A stretch of DNA of 64,000 bases. Source: Paraspadella gotoi. Taxonomy: Eukaryota > Chaetognatha. Position 1 is the stretch's first letter, and each line of letters begins with the position of its first letter. Position numbers and translations under genes: made by a program. The DNA lies in assembly GCA_051294375.1 (NCBI GenBank), contig CM119263.1, forward strand, positions 62,001 to 126,000, given 5' to 3'. This document shows positions 12,108 to 21,595 of the stretch, one piece after another. Under the pieces are notes generated by a model. That model saw nothing but the letters and a program-made list of their open reading frames with translations, searched no databases and was not told the origin of the DNA.

Positions 12108-13136
12108 TTGTCCGGAGAAAATGAAAACGAGATCTTTTGTTCGGTTTTATTTTTTTAATGACCCTGGCTAATAGTATTTTTTTAAAAATATTTACTTTTA
12201 TTACGCTCTCCTCTCCATTCTCTCTCTCTCTCTCTCTCACTCTTCTCTCCTCTCTCTCCGTCTCTCTCTCTCTCTCTTTCTCTCTCTTAACATGAAGCTA
12301 TTCTAGTGCCCCTACACTGGATTGAGTAACAATGCCTTACAAGTCCATGTTAATTAGCATGCTTTTCCAATGCTGGTTAAGACTTTAGACAATGACGATA
12401 TCACTTTGACTTTTCATGCGAAATCAAGAATGCTCCTCATCATGTTAAGCGTAGGACTGTTATGGTTAAAAACTTGTTTGTCCAACAGATCTGTCTTTTT
12501 ATAAAAAAGAAAAAGTCGAGAAAATGAAAGAAAAAAAAGAGAAATTCTCTTTCCTGGTTGATAAGAACAAACTCAATTCAGAGTTACTAGCACGGGGTTT
12601 GTGTTAGTCACAAACTGAGAGAGAGATTTCGTCTTTTGAGTTACGAATGATAAATGACATTTTAAAGATAAATTATTATTTATTCTCTTTATAATCCTAA
12701 GCTCATCCACTTGTTTCTTTTTAGTTTGATCTTTGTTCTTTGATAGATTAAAAAAAAAAACACTTGATGAAGGCTTGAAGGAAAGCCGAACTTGTCTGTC
12801 CATACAAATAAAAATGCGTTGATGTCAACCAAATTCGTCTTTAATCTGAAATAAACAAAGTATTTCAAAGAAGATATCTCTGCGTGGAAACCGTGTGGTT
12901 TAAAATATATCAAACACTATTTTTATTTTAACAACGTTTTGGGACTTCCATTAAAGTTTCCAACCTATTTCCTTCAAAAACTTATTTCAATTTAGTCTAA
13001 AAGACGATTTAGCGACTTAAAAAGAACATTAACATGTAATGTCATTAACATTAACATTAAACAGGTATGTCATAAATCTATATTGATATAGACGTAATCA
13101 AACAAGACAATCGGAGAGAGGGAGAGAGAAGGGAGT

Positions 13137-13173
<37 letters not shown>

Positions 13174-13800
13174 GAGTAGAGAGACGAGAGAGAGGAGAGA
13201 GAGAGAATTGGAATTACTCTTACGTAAGCATTCCCTGCAGCAGCCATTTTCATCACTGGCAGCAGCAACGCAGGTCGAGCAAAGATCGTGATTTTCTTTC
13301 CTCAATAAGATTCTGGATCGGAGTTTCTCTCCCTCTCCCCTCTTCCTCCTCCTCTTCCTCTCTCCTCCTCCTTTGAAGGATTTCCAATGTTTTTTCTTTT
13401 TTCTTTTTCTTCTTTTTTTTCTTCTTTATCGAACGAAGAAGAGAATCAAAGTTAAGAAGTTTTAATTACATTTATACATTTAATATCATTTAATGATATC
13501 GAAATTCGAAACCTAAACTTCAAAGGTTCGATAAAACGAGGTTAGCAGGTAAAATACCGGCCTCAAGCTGAATTGGGTCAATGTAACGAATTAAATCACT
13601 GCCGAACTTTCTTGTCCTCTGCAGCAGGCCCCGAGAATCAAATTCAACCAGCCAATACCCAAAAGGCTTAACATCCAAAGGTCAGCACTTTCGGTCCCTT
13701 TTTGAGACTCAACCTTCGCTGTCGGTGGGATCCTCGTTGGCCCGACGGGGAGATGAAGGTCATCGGTGGAGTCATTTGGTCGTCTGAATTCGGCTCGTGT
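12108..13800. repeat. Duplicated segment, copy C (partner 9637-11238)
   Basis: Collinear with copy A but with dozens of single-base insertions and deletions. A purine tract at 13124-13206 corresponds to the GA tract of copy A. Differences are mostly indels, the pattern of uncorrected long reads rather than of old duplications. Confidence 0.9.
13714..13783 (-). CDS. K2P channel N-terminal exon (copy C, frame broken by indels)
   Basis: The acceptor CGAATTCAG precedes 13783 and a donor region AGCGAAG/GTTGAGT follows 13714. The start reads DDQM when joined to the G left by the exon at 14740-14563, and the end matches the phase-1 peptide SANEDPTDSE(G) of copy A. As assembled the exon is 70 nt and the middle frame is shifted. 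Comparison with copy A suggests one missing and two extra bases (for example GTCGGGCC against GTCGGCC), giving 69 nt and phase 1 at both ends. The peptide is acidic, Ser/Pro-rich and disordered in character. Confidence 0.5.
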
Positions 13801-13804
13801 AGGG

Positions 13805-14112
13805 CAGAGATGGGGGGAGGGAGATAGAGAGGGAGAGATGGGGGGAGGAGAGAGAGAGGGGGATGGAGAAGGGAGAGATGGGGGAGGGAGAAGAGAGAGG
13901 GGGAGAGAGGAAGAGAAGGAGAGGAAGAGGGGAGAGAGGGGGAGGGAGGGAGAGGTGAGGGGAAGGAGAAAAAGAGGGGGAGGGAGAGAAGGGGAGAGAG
14001 AAGGGAGAGAATGAGGGGAGGGAGAGAGAGAGAGAGGGAGGGATAGAAGGAGAGAGAGAGGGGGAGAGAGGGAGGGGGAGAAAGGTGGGAGCGAGGGAGA
14101 GGGGATGAGGTA
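13805..14112. repeat. GGGAGA purine tract
   Basis: A 300-bp stretch of G/A on the plus strand built of GGGAGAGAGA and GATGGGGGGAGG words, ending at a 25-N gap. Long Ser/Leu/Pro ORFs on the minus strand are shadows. Confidence 0.93.
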
Positions 14113-14137
14113 NNNNNNNNNNNNNNNNNNNNNNNNN
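14113..14137. other. Assembly gap (25 N)
   Basis: A fixed-size gap at the end of the purine tract. Confidence 0.99.
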
Positions 14138-14562
14138 AAGAGATGGAAAGGCAAAGAGGAGAAAGAGAAAGAGACAAAACGATGGCGAAGTCGAAGAAAT
14201 TTAAAGGGAAACTAAAAACCTACAAATGAAAACCAGGATTAAATAAATGAATCTAAAAAATATAAATACAAAAACAGAATCAAACCAAAAAAAGTTAATT
14301 CCCGAACTTAGTCTAAGGAGTGAAAAGTAGGGAAGGGAAATTTTAAAAAATAAGAGAAAGATGTTTGAAAGAAAAAAATTAAGTTAAAAAATGTTTGTAA
14401 ACAAAAGGGAAAAACCAGAGGCGGATATTAATTTCATCGTCTTTGCAGACAAAGGATAATGGCAAAAATGGCAATGAGGCAAAGATGGCAAAAATGGCAA
14501 TGAGGCAAAGATGTCAAGATGTTTTTGTAAGCGTCCAGAATTTATGTTCCCCATTTTCTCAC
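14138..14562. other. Intron of the K2P gene, no other gene seen
   Basis: A-rich sequence with three copies of a GGCAAAAATGGCAATGA-type word near 14455-14510. Confidence 0.4.
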
Positions 14563-14740
14563 CCGGCGAATGACTCTCTCTCGATGCCTCGTCCTCAACG
14601 GTCTGGTGCAATGGACTCCAAGTCTCCAACGGACTCAGCAACGACGATCCGGCGAGGCCAACGATCGTCGAGCTCTGATTGGTCGAGCAGAACGATCCGT
14701 GATTGGTCGAAGTGGCACATTGACTGGAAGTACTGACGAT
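14563..14740 (-). CDS. K2P channel N-terminal exon (Ser/Thr-rich)
   Basis: A long pyrimidine run and TTGGCCTTGTGTCAG precede 14740, and the donor CCGG/GTGAGAAAA follows 14563. The 178-nt exon enters in phase 0 and leaves in phase 1. Only one of its three frames is open: IVSTSSQCATSTNHGSFCST, NQSSTIVGLAGSSLLSPLET, then WSPLHQTVEDEASRESHSP and a split G. It is rich in Ser/Thr/Asn with no domain. The 61-nt intron on its 5' side joins in frame to the exon ending at 14802, and its 3' phase fits the short phase-1 exons. The doubled word TCGACCAATCA inside it resembles paired CCAAT boxes, so a promoter is the alternative reading. Confidence 0.6.
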
Positions 14741-14801
14741 CTGACACAAGGCCAAAAAGGTTTGATAAGGTGAAAAAAAAAAGGCCCACGTCATTTTTTA
14801 C

Positions 14802-15346
14802 CGCGCGAGACTTCGGAAGTGACGCCGCTGCCAAGGCCATTGGCGCCGCTAATGCCGTGGATGCCATCAACGCCCCTAGCGCCGACTTTGGAATCGTTTG
14901 CGGAGAATTTTTAGCCNNNNNNNNNNNNNNNNNNNNNNNNNNNNNNNNNNNNNNNNNNNNNNNNNNNNNNNNNNNNNNNNNNNNNNNNNNNNNNNNNNNN
15001 NNNNNNNNNNNNNNNNNNNNNNNNNNNNNNNNNNNNNNNNNNNNNNNNNNNNNNNNNNNNNNNNNNNNNNNNNNNNNNNNNNNNNNNNNNNNNNNNNNNN
15101 NNNNNNNNNNNNNNNTAGCGGCGCCGCCGGCACCTGCTCCAACGACGGCGGCGAAAAGACCAGCCGATGCGAAAGCGGAAGCGAATAGCGGATTGGGTTT
15201 CGTCCTCGTCGTCGTCGTCGACGTCGTCGTCGTCATCATCGTCGTCTCGTTCTCCTCATCATCTGATTCTCCTTTGATTTGATCCAACGTAAGCGGCGTC
15301 GATTTTACGACGCCGTCTTGCGACGACGACGCCGCGAGGACGCAAG
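14802..15346 (-). CDS. K2P channel gene, first visible coding block (Ala/Thr-rich, gapped)
   Basis: One minus-strand frame is open from the gap at 15347 through 15116, resumes after a 199-N gap, and continues to a donor GCG/GTAAAA at 14802/14801 in phase 0. The first part contains SQDGVVKSTPLTLDQIKGES, an acidic DDEENE stretch, a Thr/Met run from a GAC-type repeat, and a hydrophobic PNPLFASAFASAGLFAAVVG segment running into GAGAGG. The second part is Ala-rich (ALGALMASTALAAPMALAAA) and ends LPKSRA. Composition is GC-rich like the other exons. Both halves share one frame only if the N count is right. The start codon is not visible; it may lie in the 15347-15495 gap. A hydrophobic stretch this long is unusual for a cytosolic channel N-terminus, so this block could belong to another gene. 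Confidence 0.45.
14917..15115. other. Assembly gap (199 N)
   Basis: Splits the coding block at 15346-14802. Confidence 0.99.
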
Positions 15347-15495
15347 NNNNNNNNNNNNNNNNNNNNNNNNNNNNNNNNNNNNNNNNNNNNNNNNNNNNNN
15401 NNNNNNNNNNNNNNNNNNNNNNNNNNNNNNNNNNNNNNNNNNNNNNNNNNNNNNNNNNNNNNNNNNNNNNNNNNNNNNNNNNNNNNNNNNNNNNN
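15347..15495. other. Assembly gap (149 N)
   Basis: Probably hides the 5' end of the coding block that begins at 15346. Confidence 0.99.
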
Positions 15496-15824
15496 CTTTT
15501 ATTTTTACGTACAAAAATCGGTTTTCAGAGTAATGTACTATACTAGATTAGTTTTATTTTTTCTTTGTAGAATATAACAAGTATATTAAGTATTTTGATT
15601 TTGTATCATTACTGACTATCCGTAACTATCTTAATATTATCTGAATATTTTGAATTCTTAATTAATTAATCCTAAGTTAGTATATTTTTTATTCAGAGGG
15701 TTTTTTTTAATTTTTTTTTTAGTAGTACTTTTCGCGGGAGTTAAATTCTATAGTTTTAAATTGAATACTGTCATTGAATAATTTCTTTTTATTATGATTG
15801 CGCATCAATCGGCTTTTTTCAACC
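15496..15824 (-). other. AT-rich intergenic spacer / 3' UTR
   Basis: AT-rich DNA between the stop of the minus-strand gene ending at 15825 and the gap that precedes the channel gene. TTTATT at 15788-15793 reads AATAAA on the minus strand, about 35 bases past the stop, and is a likely polyadenylation signal for the gene ending at 15825. Another copy lies near 15552. Confidence 0.55.
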
Positions 15825-16885
15825 TCACCTCGACGACAGCGGCTGCTCTTCCGCCACCAATTCCCCCTCTATCATCTCCATGGAAACGATTCCCTCATTC
15901 GGCGCCGAGAACATCGGGTTGTCCATCGGCGCCGACGCAGGATACAAAGGATTGGCGTAGACGTACGGCTGCCCGTACGGCGTCATGCCCTGTACGTACT
16001 GCATCGCCGGCTGCACGGGTTGCAACGTCCGCATCTGCCGCATTAGATCGGCGGGAACGGTTTGCTGCAGAAAGTGCTGTGGATGAGGGAGGCTGCGGTG
16101 AAAGACTCTACGATTCGGAGCCGCTGGTTGACGATGCCTTCGCGACGGAGGCTGCTGCTGCTGTAGAGGATCCTGCAGCAACAGCTCCTCGGGTCGCGGG
16201 CCGAGAAGGATCGGGGATTTTGACAGCAGGGGCAAGGCAGCGTCGTCGCCGTAGACAGCCGCGTCGTCGCCGTAGACAGCGTCGCCACGACCCGCGTCAT
16301 GGCATTCGTGATACGAGAAATCGGCGTAAGCGTTTCCGTTGGGGTCCACAACGAGGTGCGATTGGAAGGCGTCCGGCGTTCGCCGAGTCGGCGCTTCGTC
16401 GCGGAAACCAGACGGTTCGGCCAGGCTTTGACGAAGTTTTCTCGAGCGTCGAACGTCCAAAGAATCGATGTGATTAGTCCGTGTCGGCGTCGTCGTAGTC
16501 GGCGTCGTCGTTGGCGGAGCAGAAAGACTAGAGTCGTCGAGATTCGCCAATTCGCCGTTTGACGCCGACAACGCCCACGAGAGGCGCTGATGTTCACGCT
16601 CCAGACGCCGCAGCTGATGCGGCTGCTGTTGAAAGGCCTCGATGGAATCGAAGGCGTGATCCGGACGCCGTGACCGGAAGAGTCCGGAAAAGGCGACGTC
16701 GAATCTCGGCGCGGGTGGACGATCCGGCGCTTCCGGCGAAGATGAGTTCTCTTTCGTAGTTGTGTCGGAATTCTCGGATGTCTCAGCCAGGGACGTCGAC
16801 GGAAAAGAGTTGATGTCACTCGAAGAGGCCGAGTCATGATTGGCCTCCGACGTCGGGGCGGCCATGTGATACGAAGATGGCGCTG
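15825..16885 (-). CDS. Last exon of an unrecognised Pro/Gln/Ser-rich protein
   Basis: The frame is open for 352 codons from an acceptor (TTCTTCCTCTGCTCAG before 16885) to a TGA at 15827-15825. It enters in phase 1. A methionine (MAAPTSEA) lies eight codons in and could also be a start. Composition is GC-rich and protein-like. It has a Ser/Thr/Glu-rich N-terminal third, a Gln/Leu/Arg-rich helical stretch (QQQPHQLRRLEREHQRLSW), a Thr/Pro run, and VVDPNGNAYADFSYHECHD. A duplicated VYGDDAA repeat, a QQQQ tract and a Pro/Tyr/Gln-rich tail (GMTPYGQPYVYANPLYP) follow, and it ends EEQPLSSR. No transmembrane segment occurs after the acceptor. I recognise no family. It resembles a disordered regulatory protein or the cytoplasmic tail of a membrane protein whose earlier exons lie to the right. 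Confidence 0.6.
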
Positions 16886-17139
16886 CTGAGCAGAGGAAGA
16901 AGAAGAGGGAGGAAACAAAAGGACAAGGCGAGTAGACAAAAACGTGTAAGGAAAAATAAGTAGGTATAAATATCAAATTAAATAACAGACTACTTTAAAA
17001 AAGCTTTCGTAGATACCGGATACTGCAAAGTATTAAATTGAAATATAACGCAATTCAAGTAAATAATTTTGGAATAATTTTGATATAATCGTGTGGCTCT
17101 TGGCTTTTTGCAATTTACAACTAAAAACCGAAGGTCGAG

Positions 17140-17215
17140 CTGAATAAATGAGAGAGAGAAGAGCAGAGAGACGAGGAGAGAGAGAGAGAGAGAGAAGAGA
17201 GAGAGGAGAGAGACG
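17140..17215. repeat. Imperfect GA tract
   Basis: GA units with interspersed GC and extra A or G. Confidence 0.85.
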
Positions 17216-17323
17216 GATTAAATTGGGACGAAGCATCATAAAACGTATTTTTTAAAAGAAGAAGATTTTTCTTTAAAATAACCACAGAGCGGAACATTGG
17301 CATAAGCATTGGGAAAATCAGGA

Positions 17324-17393
17324 TGAGAGAGAAGAGGGGGGGAGAGAAGAGAAGAAGAGAGAGATGAGAGATTGAGAGAGAGAGAGAGAGAAA

Positions 17394-17440
<47 letters not shown>
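17324..17440. repeat. Imperfect GA tract
   Basis: A purine-only stretch that directly follows, in gene direction, the stop of the small ORF at 17615-17457. Confidence 0.9.
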
Positions 17441-17442
<2 letters not shown>

Positions 17443-17456
17443 CTGCAAACAAAAGA

Positions 17457-17615
17457 TCACTCAGTTCGTGTCCTTTTGCAACAACAGCAGGGAAGCCTCC
17501 AGTAATTGTCAACCTTCATTTTCTTTCCAAACTTTTTTTTGAGCATGATGACGAGAAAGAGCAGAATTAGGAGACCCATATTTTGGTTTGACGCCGAGAG
17601 GGCGTTCCCTCGCAT
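17457..17615 (-). CDS. Candidate small membrane protein or last exon (52 codons)
   Basis: An ATG at 17615 opens a frame to a TGA at 17459-17457. The peptide begins MRGNALSASNQN, followed by an ideal single membrane helix (MGLLILLFLVIML), a strongly basic patch (KKKFGKKMK) and VDNYWRLPCCCCKRTRTE. Hydrophobic helix, Lys cluster and adjacent Cys cluster is the layout of a single-pass protein with the basic side in the cytosol and possible palmitoylation. The frame stays open 11 codons upstream of the ATG, so it may instead be the end of a longer gene. No family is recognised. It lies on the same strand as the gene ending at 15825. Confidence 0.33.
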   Translation of the reverse strand: MRGNALSASNQNMGLLILLFLVIMLKKKFGKKMKVDNYWRLPCCCCKRTRTE

Positions 17616-18671
17616 GGAAGATATTTCCCTAGAATTCGTTTCGATGTTTTATTGTTTTATTTGAAGAGTAGACGACTTTTGGCTGCTCAGTTGAACTTGG
17701 CTTAATGTCTTGGTTTTCTTTGAGCGGTTAAAAGTAGCACAAATAGTTTTTTGTTAGTTTTATTCAGCTTCGGTCGTTATGCGTGACTTTTATTGGAGCG
17801 TTCTTGGCTCGGCTAAATTGGAATCAGATTTTCAAGTTCCTCTGTCGATCGTTTCTCGGTTCTATTTCTTGTCTCGAACTCAGAAGAGGGAAATCAGGTC
17901 GTGAGAGAGTCAGTGAACATTTAGAGAGAGGCCAGATTTAATACTTCATTCTTATAGTTATAGACTTTAATGATAATGGGAATTTGGTCACTTTGCACTC
18001 AAATTCGTCTTCGAGATCCGGATCCACGTTAAATCAAGTCTATTCATAAATGTCCCAAGACGAGTCTATATTAAGGTTCGAGTTCAGCTCCTCTCTCTCT
18101 CTCTCTCTTTTCACGGCAGCGGAAAAGATTCTCTCGTTCGAGTGACATTTTGACGATTGTCAGCCGGAGACTCGGAGCTATTGCTGACCGTTGGACAAAG
18201 AATGAAGGAATTCTGTTATCAGAAGATGCAATGCTAAAAACTGATTACGATTTCCAATCGTGTTAACGCAGTAAAAATACGAAGCGAGAACAGTTTATGT
18301 CACTAAACTGAGTCACTCAACAGAGTGTGAAAGTTTGTGATAATGATGAGTCTCCGACAAGTGGCGAGGTCAACATTGTCACAAGAAGTAAGATTGTACG
18401 GCACCAGAAAATATAGGCGACGTCACTGGCGAGATAAAAAATCCGTAATACTTGTGTTTGGCTCATAAGTGAGACCGCGCGTGAAAAAGGTCGCTCGGTT
18501 GAGACGAGTCAGTGGACAGTTGGCCTAGAAAGAGTTTCGGCTTCGCAGCGAAAGGAAATGAATTAAACGTCAAAAACGAGTCGTATTCGTCGTTGTATGT
18601 AAATTTAAAGTCGAAAGCAATGGTCTGGCAAAAAGTAAATACTGTGACGGCCCATAGTCGAGAAACATATG
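17616..18671. other. Non-coding stretch, no gene seen
   Basis: Mixed-composition DNA with a CT run at 18091-18110. An ORF on the plus strand from 18512 reads into the GTC repeat and has no domain. Confidence 0.4.
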
Positions 18672-18730
18672 CGTCGTCGTCGTTGCCGTCGTCGTCGTCC
18701 TCGTCGTCGTCGTGGTCGTCGTCGTCGTTC
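18672..18730. repeat. (GTC)n trinucleotide repeat, interrupted
   Basis: GTC units broken by GCC, CTC and GTG. It encodes Ser or Asp/Thr runs in shadow ORFs. Confidence 0.9.
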
Positions 18731-18975
18731 CCGCGTCACAAAACGCGCGACGTGTTCGTTTGTTTTGGCGATTTTGACGCCCACTCCATCTCTCCGCGGT
18801 CCCAGCCGGAGGCGCTGATGAATGGGGCGGAAACAAAAGTGAATCGCGATTCTGAAGGGAAAAAAAAGCAAAAATAAAAACAAAAATAAAAAAAAATAGG
18901 AAAATAAAAAAATGGTCGCCAAATTCATCACGAGAAATTCGCGACGGGAAAAATAACGAGTGAGCAGAGAGAGAC

Positions 18976-19023
<48 letters not shown>

Positions 19024-19084
19024 ACTGCGCATTTCATTTCAAAACGATCATAACAAAAAAAAAAAATCTTAAAAGCATAAAGAT
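18731..19084. other. Non-coding stretch with A-rich run and GA tract
   Basis: Contains an AAAAATAAAAACAAAAATAAA run near 18865-18910 and a GA tract at 18965-19019. Confidence 0.5.
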
Positions 19085-19330
19085 CGAGCCGCTTTCGATA
19101 GTAACAAATATTGATGCGATAATAACCAAATATTGATCGATGATAACCAAATATTGACCGCGATGATAACCATAATTGGATGCGATGATAACAAAATGAC
19201 TGATGTGATGAATAATCAAATGATTGATGCGATGATAGTTCATTACTTGATATGATGATAATCATTACATGAAATACGATGATAGTCATTCATTGATGCG
19301 ATTGATAGTGATTCATCTGACGCGCTGATC
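19085..19330. repeat. Degenerate tandem repeat, unit about 20-23 bp
   Basis: Repeated GATGCGATGATAACCAAATA-like words with increasing divergence (GATGATAATCATT, GATGATAGTCATT) across about 11 copies. Confidence 0.8.
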
Positions 19331-19367
19331 ATTCATCGTAAAAAAACAAACAAATCGTGTATGAGTG

Positions 19368-19401
<34 letters not shown>

Positions 19402-19613
19402 CTGGACAGTATTTCCCGCCAACGAAACGCATATTAGGTCTCTCTCGTTTATATAAAGAATAATCAGAATTTTAGAAAAAATCCACGAAAATCTCGGATG
19501 TAAAATTTGTGATTTTGTATTGGAGAAAAAAGCGCGGAATAAATGGGATAATAAAGGTTTTAAGAAGGAAAAAAAGAGAGAGGAGAGAGAGAGAGGGAGA
19601 GAGAGAGCAGAAG

Positions 19614-19646
<33 letters not shown>

Positions 19647-20018
19647 GAGGGAGGGAGAGTGAGAAGAGAGAGAGAGAGAGTTTTCCCACCAACGAGACCG
19701 CCATTAATAGGTCCACCTCGTTTATATCGGTTATCCGTTGCCCTCGCAACGGCGTCTGAAATTGGTCTATGTTGATTTTTTTTTATAGCACGTAACGCGT
19801 TATGGTCAAATGTTCCTCGAACATTGTTTACTTGTTGCTCCGCACGACCACCGAAATCTAGGTTAAGTAAGTTATGTATTTTGGGAATTTTGTATTGGGA
19901 TAAAATAATAAATGGCGATATAAAAGTTTTTAAGAAGGAAAAAATCCCACGAAAAATCTCGGATAAATGGCGAATAAAAAGCTTTTTTGAAAGGAAAAAA
20001 AAGAGAGAGAAAGAGAGA

Positions 20019-20060
<42 letters not shown>

Positions 20061-20507
20061 AAGAGGAGATAGAGAAAGAAAAAGTGTTCTTTTTTTAGGA
20101 GAACCAGACGAGGTCAAATTTAATATTCTATATTTAATTAATTTATTAATAGTTATCACCAACTCAAATAATTATTATTTAAAAAAAAGTTAAAAATGAT
20201 TAAATATATATCACTAAAAATATTATAAATTTAATAAAGTACAAATTATCAGAATAACAAAAAAAGTAATGTTTAATTTGACTAATCTCTCTTATCAACT
20301 CCTATTTAGATATAATTTGCCAAATAGTGGCCAACCGTCAAAGTTGCAATAATAATAAAAACAAATTTTTTTTTATAATGTAATGCATGCAATTAATATT
20401 ATTCGGCGAAAGTAGCTGCATATATAATAAGGTCAATTAGCTGATTTATATGTGATAATGCATACATATATAAGTTTATCTTTCATTTTTTTTTAAAATA
20501 ATAAGAG

Positions 20508-20541
<34 letters not shown>

Positions 20542-20690
20542 AAGAAAGAAAAAGAAAAACAATTTCTTTCCAATTATATCTCAGATAATAAATTTTGGGA
20601 TTGTATTGAAAAAAAAGCGCGGAATTAAATGGCATAATAAAAAGTTTGAGAAGGAAAAAAATAATCAGAATTTTTCAAAAAAACGAACGA
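19368..20690. repeat. Local dispersed repeat family with GA tracts
   Basis: Related blocks occur at about 19418-19600, 19680-19735, 19870-20000 and 20590-20695. They share the words CCACGAAAATCTCGGAT, TTTTGTATTGGGATAAAA, GCGCGGAATAAATGG and TTTTAAGAAGGAAAAAA, and each is followed by a GA tract (19373-19400, 19575-19680, 20005-20060, 20503-20545). This may be a decayed mobile element or tandem duplications of a GA-anchored unit. No coding capacity is seen. Confidence 0.65.
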
Positions 20691-21595
20691 TCGTACAGAG
20701 TAAGAGAGACAGAAAAGACAGAAAGAGAGAGAGAGAGACAGAAAGAGAAAAAGAAGGAACAAAAGAGACAGAAAGAAGAGAAAGCTGGAAGCCAGCTGAA
20801 CAGTCACTTTTTGCAGAACCTGAACTCGTCTTTTTTAAGGTTCAGAAAAAGCAGCAACTGACAATATAGGAAGAAAATCTATATATAATTTAAAGAAATA
20901 AAAGAAAGGCAAAAAAATAATGTTAACAATTGTTTACAATTGGAAATTTTTCCAACTTTCTTTCAATCGCAGCTTTTGTAAAAGATTTAATTTATATTTG
21001 TATAAAATTAGAATATAGCTTCTCATTGAAAAAAATCCCTTTGAGTCCCATTTTATTAAAAATTAAACAAATTTTTTTGGAATTTCATCCTTCAATATTA
21101 ATATACTGCATATTATGTAAATTAGATCAAAAGCATTTTATATACTAATTTAGAATATATATGGAGTATCTTTATCTCATTTGCATATGTGCAGTAAATC
21201 ATAATGAAAGTGAAAATTCAAACAAAAAATACTAAATCCAAATTAATAGAAAATATCAACAGCTATTTCAAGATGAAAAGCCATATCTAAATTTTACTTA
21301 CTATGATCGCAACACTTGAGAGGAGAGCGTTATCATAATCATAATAATTTTTATTTAAAAAAAAACGTTAAGTCACAGCCAAACCTATTAAAGCGTAGTA
21401 GTTTTTATATATGAAAACCAGCGTGACGGACGACGAGACGACGACGAGCGAACGACTACGTCACAAAGAAGCAACCCTAAAACATTATAGAGCTTCGCCG
21501 GGTCAAGGCTCGATAAAAAAACTCAAAAATTATTGTAGAAGAAGTAAACGAATTGGACTGACAATTCGTCATTAGAGTAGAGTCAGCGAATTTCC
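20691..21595. other. AT-rich stretch, no gene seen
   Basis: A-rich and T-rich DNA with scattered short ORFs lacking protein-like composition. Confidence 0.45.

Noticed and set aside
14680-14710. Paired CCAAT boxes as a promoter
   Set aside because: They lie in an exon with good acceptor, donor and phase; kept only as an alternative reading.
16043-16939. 298-codon Arg/Thr-rich ORF on the minus strand
   Set aside because: An overlapping frame of the better-supported exon at 16885-15825.
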